A DNA stretch of 64,000 nucleotides from Bradyrhizobium lablabi (GTDB lineage: Bacteria > Pseudomonadota > Alphaproteobacteria > Rhizobiales > Xanthobacteraceae). Under the pieces are notes generated by a model. That model worked only from the letters and a program-made list of their open reading frames with translations. It was not told the DNA's origin and did no database searches. This document shows, piece by piece, positions 15,968 to 24,622 of this stretch (position 1 is its first letter; each line of letters begins with the position of its first letter). The position numbers and the translations under genes are program-made. The stretch covers positions 227,078 to 291,077 of the forward strand of contig NZ_LLYB01000134.1 of assembly GCF_001440475.1 (NCBI RefSeq). Direction: 5' to 3'.

Positions 15968-17482
15968 ATGTCCAACTCCCCCCTTCCCGAAGACCGCATT
16001 CCCGTCATCGTCGGCGTCGGCGAAATCGTTGACCGGCCCAAGGACATCGCCGCCGGCCTCGAGCCGATGGCCTTGCTCGAACAGGCGGTGCGGCGCGCGG
16101 AAGCCGACAGCGGCGCAAAGCTGCTCGGCGAGCTCGGCTCGCTCGACGTCGTCAATTTCCTGAGCTGGCGCTACCGCGATCCGGAGAAGCAGCTCGCAGC
16201 AAAGCTCGGCGCCAATCCGGCGCATTGCTATTACGGTCCGGTCGGCGGCGAGAGCCCGATCCGCTACATTCACGAAGCGGCGAAGCGCATCGCGCGCGGC
16301 GAGTGCAGCGTGGCGGTGGTCTGCGGGGCGGAGGCGCAATCGACCGCGACCAAGGCCGAGCGCGGCGGCATCTCGCTGCCGTGGACGCCGTTCGCCCATG
16401 ACGTCGAGGAGCCGAAACGCGGCGCGGCGTTCCAGAAGCCGATGGCGGTGAAGCTCGGCGTGTTCCGTCCCATCACCGTCTATCCGCTGTATGAATCGGC
16501 CACTTCGGCGCATTGGGGCCAGACGCCGCGCGAGGCGCTCGCCGAATCCGGCGAACTGTGGTCGACCTATGCGCGCGTGGCGTCCGAGAATGAAAATTCA
16601 TGGCTGAAGAAGCGTTTTGCGCCTGATGAAATCACCACGCCGACACCGGAGAACCGGTTGATCGCCTGGCCCTATACAAAACTGATGGTAGCCAATCCGA
16701 CCGTGAACATGGGCGGCGCGGTCCTGCTGACGTCGCTCGCCAAGGCACGCGCGGCCGGCGCATCGGAGGAACGGCTGATCTATCCGCTCGGCGGCGCCTC
16801 GGCGGAAGAGCCGCGCGATTACCTCGTGCGCGATCAGTTCTATGAAAGCCATCCGCAGAACGCTGTGCTGAAGGCGGTGATGGATATCGTCGAAGGCGAC
16901 GGCAGGAAATTCGACGCCATCGAACTCTATAGCTGTTTCCCCTGCGTGCCCAAGATGGCGCGGCGGACGCTGGGCCTAGGCCGCGACGTGCAGCCGACGG
17001 TGACCGGTGGCCTCACCTTCTTCGGCGCGCCGCTCAACACCTATATGACGCACGCGGCGGTGGCGATGGTGCGCAAGCTCCGCCAGGGCGACAAGCTCGG
17101 CCTGCTCTACGGCCAGGGCGGTTTTGTCACCAAGCATCACGGGCTGGTGCTGTCGCGCGAGGCGCCCAAAGCCGCGCTCAAGCAGGACACCAGCGTGCAG
17201 GCCGAGGCCGACCGCAACCGCCGCAAGGTGCCGGAGTTCGTCACGGAGGCTACCGGCAAGGGCAAGGTCGAAGCCTTCACCGTGATCTACAAGGGCAAGG
17301 GCGACGTCGAGCATGGCGTGGTGATGCTGCGCACCGAGGCCGACGCGCGGGCGCTGGCCCGCATCCCCGCCAATGACGCGGCGACGCTGAAGCATTTGCT
17401 GAACATGGAGCGGACGCCGGTGGGGACGGTCGGCAATATCGTCGCGGCCGAGGACGGCGTGCTGGAGTGGCGCTTGGGTTAG
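15968..17482 (+). CDS. acetyl-CoA acetyltransferase (thiolase)-like protein
   Basis: This thiolase-superfamily protein of 504 residues is longer than the usual 390-400. The extra C-terminal part, about residues 390-504, probably forms the OB-fold-like domain of the long acetyl-CoA acetyltransferase group. Cys residues in ELYSCFPCVPKMARR and the His pair in GGFVTKHHGLVLSRE fit the thiolase active site, although the N-terminal reactive Cys has no classical context. It may act in acyl-CoA cleavage or as a non-specific lipid-transfer-like enzyme. The ATG at 15968 directly precedes the conserved DRIPVIVGVGEIVDRP. It is convergent with the first chemoreceptor gene. Confidence 0.87.
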   Translation: MSNSPLPEDRIPVIVGVGEIVDRPKDIAAGLEPMALLEQAVRRAEADSGAKLLGELGSLDVVNFLSWRYRDPEKQLAAKLGANPAHCYYGPVGGESPIRYIHEAAKRIARGECSVAVVCGAEAQSTATKAERGGISLPWTPFAHDVEEPKRGAAFQKPMAVKLGVFRPITVYPLYESATSAHWGQTPREALAESGELWSTYARVASENENSWLKKRFAPDEITTPTPENRLIAWPYTKLMVANPTVNMGGAVLLTSLAKARAAGASEERLIYPLGGASAEEPRDYLVRDQFYESHPQNAVLKAVMDIVEGDGRKFDAIELYSCFPCVPKMARRTLGLGRDVQPTVTGGLTFFGAPLNTYMTHAAVAMVRKLRQGDKLGLLYGQGGFVTKHHGLVLSREAPKAALKQDTSVQAEADRNRRKVPEFVTEATGKGKVEAFTVIYKGKGDVEHGVVMLRTEADARALARIPANDAATLKHLLNMERTPVGTVGNIVAAEDGVLEWRLG

Positions 17483-17496
17483 CGGTCGCGTTCTTC

Positions 17497-17519
17497 CTTC
17501 TCCCCTTGTGGGAGAAGGG
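17497..17519. terminator. hairpin between convergent thiolase-like and MCP genes
   Basis: CCTTCTCCC and GGGAGAAGG form a 9-bp stem with a five-base loop, 15 bp after the thiolase-like stop codon. It could serve both converging transcripts. There is no T-run on the plus strand. Confidence 0.5.
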
Positions 17520-17562
17520 AAGAGAGTTCTGCTTCTTCCACCTTCCCCTGGAACCGGCTCCG

Positions 17563-19305
17563 TCACGCCGCCCGCACCGTATCCAGGAAATTGCCGACTT
17601 CCAGCTTGAGGCGATTGCTGTCAGCCGACAGCGACTGCGCCGCGGAAAGCACCTGCGCGGAGGCTGAGCCGGTCTCGCCGGCGCCGCGCTGCACATCGGT
17701 GATGTTGGCGGAGACCTGCTGGGTGCCTTCGGCCGCCTGCTGCACGTTGCGGGAGATTTCCTGGGTGGCGGCGCCCTGCTCTTCCACGGCGGCCGCGATC
17801 GTCGAAGCGATCTCGGCCAGCCGTTCGATGGTGCCACTGATCTCCTTGATCGCGCTGACCGACTCCTGGGTGGCGCCCTGGATGCCGGTGATCTGCTGGC
17901 CGATCTCGCCGGTCGCTTTCGCAGTCTGCTCCGCGAGCGCCTTCACTTCGGATGCGACGACCGCAAACCCGCGGCCAGCCTCGCCGGCGCGCGCCGCCTC
18001 GATGGTGGCGTTGAGTGCCAACAAATTGGTTTGTCCGGCGATGGTGTTGATAAGTTCGACGACGTCGCCGATGCGGGCTGCCGCCTTCGACAATTCGCTG
18101 ACGCGGTCGTTGGTGACGCGGGCCTGGTCGACGGCCTCGCCGGCCATCCGCGCCGAGGCCTGCACCTGACGGCTGATCTCGTTGACGGAAGACGACAGTT
18201 CCTCCGTCGCCGATGCGACCGACTGCACGTTGGTGGAAGCCTCCTCAGAGGCCGCGGCCACCATGGTCGTCACCTGCTGGGCGCGTTCGGCGGTTGCCGT
18301 CAGCGTGCCGGCGGAGGCTTCGAGCTCGGTGGACGCCGACGAGACGGTTTCGACGATCTCGCCGACGGCTGCCTCGAACGAATCCGCCAGCCTGACCATC
18401 TCGGCCTTGCGCTGCTGCGCCGCGATCTGGTCCAGCTTCATCTTGGCTTCCGCTTCGTCACGGGCCTTCTGCTCCGAGACGACCTTGAATTTCTCGACGG
18501 CGCCGGCGACCGCGCCGAGCTCATCCTTGCGACCAAGGCCCGGCAGCACTACCGCAAAATTGCCGCCGGCAAGCTCTTCCATCGACACGCTCAATGCACG
18601 CATCGGCCGGGCAATGGTGAAGAACGAGAATACGCTGGTTGCGATCAGCAGCAGGATCGTGCCGATGCCCAGGGCAAGGGCTTCCCATTCCGACGTGGCC
18701 ATTTCCCGCTCAGCCTGCGCAGCCTGCTGTTCCACGTTGTGTTTGGCGAAATCGGCGATCTGGTTGGCAAGCGGCTCGAGCTCGGCCGCGATCGGCAGCG
18801 TCACTTCGCGGGCGATGCGAATCGCCTCTTCGTTCAGCTTCGCAATCTTCGCTGCCGCCTCGGCACCGCCGCCTGCCGCAGCAATCGCTTCGCTGCGAAC
18901 GGCCGCGATCTGCTGCGCGCCCTTCGCGTAATCTTCCGCCCGCGCCTTGAGCTTCTCGATGCGAGCTTTGTTCTCGGCGGACTTCGACAGCCTGTGCATT
19001 TCGTCGGTGAATTTGCTCACCGACTTGAGGCGAGCGGCGAGATACTCATTAGCCTTCTGCATTTCTATTGCTGTATTGACGAGGCGAAGATCGCGGATAC
19101 CAACCTGCATGCCACGGATCGATGCCTTTGCGTCCACCGCGTCGCGCGCGATCGTCTGTTGCCCCGCCATGCGGACGTCGAGGTCGCGCATCGCGGCATT
19201 GGCGCGGATCTGGACAATCACCATTGTGGCAACGAGCAGCACGCCGAGGGCTGAAGCGATGCCGAGTTTGGCGCCGATTGACAGGTTGAGGATGAATCGC
19301 GACAT
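17563..19305 (-). CDS. methyl-accepting chemotaxis protein 1 (helical sensor)
   Basis: This is a transmembrane chemoreceptor of 580 residues. The first membrane helix is at residues 9-30. The periplasmic sensor, about 31-205, is all-helical and rich in Lys/Ala/Glu, with no Cache motif. The second helix lies near 208-232, followed by HAMP with the DELG motif and the cytoplasmic signalling domain with the hairpin tip (TNLLALNATIEAARAGEAG). The signalling half is nearly identical to those of the four receptors further right on the same strand, while the sensor differs. The C-terminus ends FLDTVRAA and lacks a CheR-binding pentapeptide. No cheA or cheW gene is present in the window. Confidence 0.95.
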   Translation of the reverse strand: MSRFILNLSIGAKLGIASALGVLLVATMVIVQIRANAAMRDLDVRMAGQQTIARDAVDAKASIRGMQVGIRDLRLVNTAIEMQKANEYLAARLKSVSKFTDEMHRLSKSAENKARIEKLKARAEDYAKGAQQIAAVRSEAIAAAGGGAEAAAKIAKLNEEAIRIAREVTLPIAAELEPLANQIADFAKHNVEQQAAQAEREMATSEWEALALGIGTILLLIATSVFSFFTIARPMRALSVSMEELAGGNFAVVLPGLGRKDELGAVAGAVEKFKVVSEQKARDEAEAKMKLDQIAAQQRKAEMVRLADSFEAAVGEIVETVSSASTELEASAGTLTATAERAQQVTTMVAAASEEASTNVQSVASATEELSSSVNEISRQVQASARMAGEAVDQARVTNDRVSELSKAAARIGDVVELINTIAGQTNLLALNATIEAARAGEAGRGFAVVASEVKALAEQTAKATGEIGQQITGIQGATQESVSAIKEISGTIERLAEIASTIAAAVEEQGAATQEISRNVQQAAEGTQQVSANITDVQRGAGETGSASAQVLSAAQSLSADSNRLKLEVGNFLDTVRAA

Positions 19306-19556
19306 GGCCTTGCGTCCTTCAAATCAAACGGGGAAATAGCAACACGACCGCCTGTGTCCCGCATGGCGGGATCACGGTTGAAGAAGCGCCGGGCCAATTT
19401 GGACGAGCCGGTTCGTTACGACCGAAGGGCTCCTGCGGCAGATGGCCACAGAGCGGCACCCATGACCAAAGATCCCATGCGATAGTTAACCAGTGTCTAA
19501 GGTGCCGCGGATGACAGGCTGGTAGTATTACGGTATCGCGGCTCGCGCCGTCGTCA

Positions 19557-20591
19557 TCATGATGGGTCGCCGGTCTGCTTGCGCGCCGCCGACAAGGTCT
19601 GCTGCGGCGTTTCACCGAACAGTTCGCGATACAGCGCGGTGAACTCACCCATGTGCCAGAAGCCGTTCGCGAGCGCGACCGCTTTCACCGACTGCACTGA
19701 TACGCCTCGCACCAGTTGTTGTCGGACATTCCATAGCCGCCGCAGCCGCATGTAGCGATGCATGCTCATGCCGCGAATGGCAACCACGGCGTTATGCAGC
19801 GTCCGTACCGAGACCCCGAGTTGCCGCGCCACGTCGGCGCTGTATAACGTCTTGCCGGTGCTGTCGGCCACGAACTCGTCCAGCTTCCGGACCAGCGCCA
19901 GATAGTGGCTAAGACTCAGGCGCTTGGCTTCGGGTGTGGGCGATGCCGCAGCCATCGCCAGATCGACGGCCAGCAGGAGCGATTCTTCCACGTGCTCGAT
20001 CACATTCGGCTGTGCGAAAGTATTGGGCGAATGCGAAGCGAGCGTCAGGGCATCGCGAACCGTCGCCCGCAGCGTTTCGCATTTGTCCGGCTGCGTCGCG
20101 ATCAATTGAGCGCTATCGGCGTCCCCCGGCCAGCCGCGATCGTCGATGGAAGCGAAATTCACAAGCGCGACCAGATTGGCCTGCTGCTCCACGATCTCAC
20201 ACGTCGCGGTACCCCTGACCAGGAGCACCGACGGCGCGCGGGCTTCAACGCCGTTGATGATCAACGAAGCCGCATCGTCCATCGCGAAGCCGACGATCGC
20301 GCCGGTGGTGGAATACTGCATCTGCAGGATTCGCGGGAACGTCCGCTGCAGATAGACCGAACATGACTTCAGCTTCAACGAGGCGAAAGCGGCTGCGAAA
20401 CCTTTGGTGTCGATCGGAATGCTTCTGGCGTCGCCCAGTCCTTCGATGCTCCGGAAACGATCGACGTCCAGAGACCGGCAAACCTTTACGAACTCAGAAT
20501 CAACTAGTTCATCGAGCAACGACACGCGGCGGTCATCCGAGCCATCGGTAGCGATCATTGGCAGATCTTCTGGCACCAGACCTTTTGACAT
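19557..20591 (-). CDS. AraC family transcriptional regulator
   Basis: This regulator of 344 residues lies between chemoreceptor genes 1 and 2 on the same strand. The C-terminal 100 residues contain the two-helix-turn-helix AraC DNA-binding domain: STGKTLYSADVARQLGVSVRTLHNAV, then VKAVALANGFWHMGEFTALYRELFGETPQQTL. The N-terminal part resembles the AraC-binding-like ligand domain. The start at 20591 (MSKGLVPED) is preferred; 20657 is possible. Downstream, 251 bp without a gene separate it from chemoreceptor 1, with no obvious hairpin. It may control the flanking receptors or an unlinked pathway; the sequence does not decide. Confidence 0.88.
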   Translation of the reverse strand: MSKGLVPEDLPMIATDGSDDRRVSLLDELVDSEFVKVCRSLDVDRFRSIEGLGDARSIPIDTKGFAAAFASLKLKSCSVYLQRTFPRILQMQYSTTGAIVGFAMDDAASLIINGVEARAPSVLLVRGTATCEIVEQQANLVALVNFASIDDRGWPGDADSAQLIATQPDKCETLRATVRDALTLASHSPNTFAQPNVIEHVEESLLLAVDLAMAAASPTPEAKRLSLSHYLALVRKLDEFVADSTGKTLYSADVARQLGVSVRTLHNAVVAIRGMSMHRYMRLRRLWNVRQQLVRGVSVQSVKAVALANGFWHMGEFTALYRELFGETPQQTLSAARKQTGDPS

Positions 20592-20843
20592 CAAATCGTC
20601 ACGATGCCTTTGCGTCTTACCACTTTTTCCCGATTCCGGAAGTTCAGTTTGCCACAATTGGCCCCAGTTTCATTCAGGGCGATTGGTGGGCACGTGCCGC
20701 AATCGCGGTTTCACGATCTAGGGATGTCCCCTGCTCCTCTTGCAGCCGAAGATCGGCTGCTCGCGGCAGTTCGTGGTTTCGATTCGAAGCGTCTGTGGTC
20801 GCGAAGCCGGCATGAGAAGCCGGCTTCGGACATCAGGACGCAC

Positions 20844-22544
20844 TCAGGCCGCCCGCACCGAGTCGAGGAAGCGGCCGACTTCGAGCTTGAGGCGGTTGGA
20901 GTCACCCGAGAGCGACCGCGCCGCCGAAAGAACCTGCGAGGACGCCGAGCCGGTTTCGCTGGCGCCGCGCTGCACGTCGGTAATGTTGGAGGACACCTGC
21001 TGGGTACCGGTGGCCGCCTGCTGCACGTTGCGGGAGATTTCCTGCGTCGCGGCACCCTGCTCTTCCACGGCGGCCGCAATCGTCGACGAGATCTCCGAAA
21101 GTTTCTCGATCGTGCCGCTGATCGCCTGGATGGCGTTCACCGACTCCTGGGTGGCGGCCTGGATGCCGGTAATCTGCTGTCCGATCTCGCCGGTAGCCTT
21201 TGCGGTCTGCTCGGCCAGCGCCTTGACCTCGGAAGCCACGACGGCAAAGCCGCGGCCAGCCTCGCCCGCCCGCGCCGCCTCGATGGTGGCGTTGAGCGCC
21301 AGAAGGTTGGTCTGGCCCGCGATGGTGTTGATCAGCTCGACGACGTCGCCGATGCGGGTTGCCGCCTTGGACAATTCGCTGACGCGTTCGTTGGTGACGC
21401 GCGCCTGATCCACGGCGTCATTGGCCATCCGCGCCGATTCCTGGACCTGGCGGCTGATCTCGGTAACGGACGACGCCATCTCCTCGGTCGCCGACGCCAC
21501 CGACTGCACATTGGTCGAAGCTTCCTCGGACGCCGCCGCAACGGTGGTCGCGAGTTCCTGCGCGCGTTCTGCGGTCGCCGTGAGCGTGCCCGCCGAGACC
21601 TCGAGCTGACCGGACGCCGACGACACGGCCTCGACGATGCGCCCGACCGCGGTTTCGAAATCGTCGGCCATCTTGCTCATGTCCGCCTTCCGGCTGCTGG
21701 TCGCACGGGTCTCGGCCTCGCGCTGTTCGGCTTCCAGCGTCTTTTGGGCGAGAGCATTGCTCTTGAACACCTCCACCGCCTTGGCCATCTCGCCGATCTC
21801 GTCGCCGCGTCCGACGCCGGGCACCTCGACGGCAAGGTTGCCGCTGGCGAGATCGTTCATCGCAACGGTCATCCGCTGCAGCGGGGCTGTGACGCTCCGC
21901 GCCACGAACACCGACACCACGAGCGTCAACAGCAGGATCACGCCGGCCACGATCAGGGAGCGCTGGGTCGAGGCCCAGGTCTGCGCCGTCAGGTCGTCGA
22001 TGTACACGCCGGTGCCGACGACCCAGTTCCACGGCGCGAAGCCGACCACATAGGACAGTTTCGGTTGCGGCTTGTCGAAGCCGGGCTTGGGCCATTCATA
22101 GGGGACGAAGCCCGAGCCGCCCTTTTTGACGGCATTGACGAAATCGACGAACAGCAGCTTGCCGTTAGGATCCTTGTAGGCCGACAGATCATTGCCGTTC
22201 ATCTCCGGCTTGATCGGGTGCATCACCATTTTCGGATGCATGTCGTTGATCCAATAATAGTCGTTGTTGCCGTAGCGGAGCACGCCGATCCGCGCCATCG
22301 CCCGCTTCTGCGCGTCGGCGTCCGAAATCCCGCCCTTCTGCGCCGCGGCATGCTCTTCCTTGATGATGCCGAGCGCGAGGTCGCCGAGATGCTGCAGTTC
22401 GATCTGCTTCTGCTGGTTGAGGCTCGATGCCAGCTCCCGCGAGTCGAGGAAGGCGATGCCCAGGAGCCCGGCGAACCCGAGGCAGATAAGGGCATAGATC
22501 TTTCGGCCAACCGTCATCCTGGCCCGACTTACCATTGCAAACAT
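20844..22544 (-). CDS. methyl-accepting chemotaxis protein 2 (single Cache sensor)
   Basis: This chemoreceptor has 566 residues. After the first membrane helix (about residues 12-30) comes a single Cache_2-type periplasmic domain, recognised by YYWINDMHPKMVMHPIKPEMNG and the later VVGFAPWNWVVGTGVYIDD. Such domains bind small carboxylates or amines. Then come the second membrane helix near 190-212, HAMP with DEIG, and the conserved signalling domain ending FLDSVRAA. The ATG at 22542-22544 has GGAG about 8 bp upstream; a longer frame adds no family sequence. It is the only one of the five with a Cache sensor. Confidence 0.95.
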   Translation of the reverse strand: MFAMVSRARMTVGRKIYALICLGFAGLLGIAFLDSRELASSLNQQKQIELQHLGDLALGIIKEEHAAAQKGGISDADAQKRAMARIGVLRYGNNDYYWINDMHPKMVMHPIKPEMNGNDLSAYKDPNGKLLFVDFVNAVKKGGSGFVPYEWPKPGFDKPQPKLSYVVGFAPWNWVVGTGVYIDDLTAQTWASTQRSLIVAGVILLLTLVVSVFVARSVTAPLQRMTVAMNDLASGNLAVEVPGVGRGDEIGEMAKAVEVFKSNALAQKTLEAEQREAETRATSSRKADMSKMADDFETAVGRIVEAVSSASGQLEVSAGTLTATAERAQELATTVAAASEEASTNVQSVASATEEMASSVTEISRQVQESARMANDAVDQARVTNERVSELSKAATRIGDVVELINTIAGQTNLLALNATIEAARAGEAGRGFAVVASEVKALAEQTAKATGEIGQQITGIQAATQESVNAIQAISGTIEKLSEISSTIAAAVEEQGAATQEISRNVQQAATGTQQVSSNITDVQRGASETGSASSQVLSAARSLSGDSNRLKLEVGRFLDSVRAA

Positions 22545-22681
22545 GCTCGGATCTCCACGCGACGACGAAGGTCGTCCGCCCCATTGCACGGAATCGTATA
22601 GGTCAGCCGCTCTCTACCCGTTAATTTTGTAGTCAGTAGATATACGGGGTTCTGTTAACCAGGGCCCACGTGGCCGGCGCC

Positions 22682-24388
22682 TCAGGCCGCCCGCACCGAG
22701 TCGAGGAACTTGCCGACCTCGAGCCTGAGGCGGTTGGAGTCCGTCGACAGCGATTGCGCCGCCGACAGCACCTGCGAAGAGGCCGATCCGGTTTCGCTGG
22801 CGCCGCGCTGCACGTCGGTGATGTTGGAGGAAACCTGCTGGGTTCCCTCGGCAGCCTGCTGTACGTTGCGGGAGATTTCCTGGGTCGCGGCGCCCTGCTC
22901 TTCCACCGCCGCCGCAATGGTCGAGGCAATCTCGGACAATCGTTCGATGGTTCCGCTGATCTCCTTGATGGCGCCGACCGAATCCTGCGTGGCGGCCTGG
23001 ATACCGGCGATCTGCTGGCCGATCTCGCCGGTCGCCTTCGCTGTCTGCTCGGCGAGCGCCTTCACTTCAGACGCCACGACAGCAAAGCCGCGGCCGGCCT
23101 CGCCGGCGCGCGCCGCCTCGATGGTGGCGTTGAGCGCCAGCAGATTGGTCTGGCCGGCGATGGTGTTGATGAGTTCGACGACGTCGCCGATGCGCGCCGC
23201 CGCCTTCGACAATTCGGCGACGCGATCATTGGTCGTGCGGGCCTGGTCGACCGCTTCGCTGGCCATCCGCGCTGATTCCTGCACCTGGCGGCTGATCTCG
23301 TTGACCGACGAGGACAGCTCTTCGGTGGCCGACGCCACCGACTGCACGTTGGTGGAAGCTTCTTCCGAAGCCGCAGCCACCACCGTGGTCAGTTCCTGCG
23401 AGCGCTCGGCGGTCGATGTCAGCGTGCCGGCAGAGGCTTCGAGTTCGGTCGAGGCCGACGACACGGTCTTGACGATCTCGCCTACCGCGCGCTCGAAACC
23501 ATCGGCGAGTTGCAGCATGTCGGTGCGGCGCTGTGCGGCGGAGCGGACTTCCGCCTCCTTCTGCTCGTGCTCCATGCGGATTCGCGCGAGACCATTTTCC
23601 TTGAACACCAGGGCGGTCTTGGCGACATCGCCGACCTCGTCGCCGCGCTCCGTGCCCGAAATGTTGATGTCGTATTTGCCACCGGCAAGCTGCTGCAGCA
23701 ACTCGACGACCGCGCGGATCGGCTTGGCAATGCCGTACTGACCGACCGCGAAGCCGAAGCCGAGACCGAACACCAGGCTTGCGACCGCGAGGATCATCAG
23801 GAGGCGCGACGCGGAGGCATATTCCTCCTCTGCGGCCTTGTTGTTTTCCATGACCCGCTGGTCAAGCCTGTTGGCCACCGCGCGGATAGCGAGCTGCAGC
23901 GTCTCTGCCGCGGCGCGGCTCTTCATCGTCGCATCCCGCAATGCGGCCGCCGACTGCGTCACTTCAGTGGATTTGGCGTCATCGACCGACTGAAGCGTCT
24001 GCTTCAGTTGCGCCTGATAGGCGGCAAGCGCCGATCTGACGGCCGGCATCAGGGCCTGAGTCTTCTCGTCCACCGTCTTGCTGACCTCGGCAAGACGCTC
24101 CTCGAGCTGCTTGACCTGCTCGTCGATTATCGCGCGCGCAGCCAGCCTGTTTTCGTCACGCGGATCGAGAGCGCTGCGAAACTCGCCGCGGTTGATGGCC
24201 ACCACGTTGTTGTTGGCGCGGGTAGCCAGCAAGGCCCGTTCCGCCGATCGCGCCATGGTATTCGACTTTTCGCTCACCGAATGCAGCGAGCTGATCCCGA
24301 GCCAGGCCATGATTCCCGTGATCAGTGACAGCACACAAATGATGGCCAGCACTTTCGTGAGCACACGGAAATTCGACAGAAACGACAT
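22682..24388 (-). CDS. methyl-accepting chemotaxis protein 3 (4HB sensor)
   Basis: This chemoreceptor has 568 residues. The first membrane helix is at 9-31. The periplasmic part, about 32-190, is a four-helix-bundle type with heptad-rich segments such as EQVKQLEERLAEVSKTVDEK. The second helix, SRLLMILAVASLVFGLGFGF, is followed by HAMP with DEVG. The signalling domain ends FLDSVRAA. The ATG at 24386-24388 (MSFLSNFR) fits the family, with GAGG upstream. It is 292 bp downstream of receptor 4's start region and separated from receptor 4 by an intrinsic terminator at 24564, so it has its own promoter. Confidence 0.95.
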   Translation of the reverse strand: MSFLSNFRVLTKVLAIICVLSLITGIMAWLGISSLHSVSEKSNTMARSAERALLATRANNNVVAINRGEFRSALDPRDENRLAARAIIDEQVKQLEERLAEVSKTVDEKTQALMPAVRSALAAYQAQLKQTLQSVDDAKSTEVTQSAAALRDATMKSRAAAETLQLAIRAVANRLDQRVMENNKAAEEEYASASRLLMILAVASLVFGLGFGFAVGQYGIAKPIRAVVELLQQLAGGKYDINISGTERGDEVGDVAKTALVFKENGLARIRMEHEQKEAEVRSAAQRRTDMLQLADGFERAVGEIVKTVSSASTELEASAGTLTSTAERSQELTTVVAAASEEASTNVQSVASATEELSSSVNEISRQVQESARMASEAVDQARTTNDRVAELSKAAARIGDVVELINTIAGQTNLLALNATIEAARAGEAGRGFAVVASEVKALAEQTAKATGEIGQQIAGIQAATQDSVGAIKEISGTIERLSEIASTIAAAVEEQGAATQEISRNVQQAAEGTQQVSSNITDVQRGASETGSASSQVLSAAQSLSTDSNRLRLEVGKFLDSVRAA

Positions 24389-24563
24389 CGGGGAGACCTC
24401 TTTGTCAGCCGCGTTAAAAAAACGCCTCAACAAAGGGTTTACGTTCCAGCCCTTTATCCAGTGTAAAGTTGACGATCCGTAGCTTTACGGGATTGCGAAC
24501 GCATTTGTTTCTGAGTGTTGCTGGCGAAAAGAAGAGGCTTGATTCGATCGATGCTCCGTCTTC

Positions 24564-24600
24564 AAAAAAACGAAAGCCCGGCCGCGAGGGCCGGGCTTTG
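24564..24600 (-). terminator. strong intrinsic terminator after MCP 4
   Basis: On the minus strand AAAGCCCGGCC and GGCCGGGCTTT form a near-perfect 11-bp GC-rich stem with a small loop, followed by CGTTTTTTT. It lies 22 bp after the stop codon of chemoreceptor 4. It separates that gene from chemoreceptor 3. Confidence 0.92.
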
Positions 24601-24622
24601 AATTTTCCTGATGGTGGAGAGA

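Noticed and set aside
20604..22601. 665-codon open frame on the plus strand across the Cache-type receptor gene
   Set aside because: The sequence is Arg/Ala/Gly-rich with no recognisable domain; the minus strand encodes a complete receptor.
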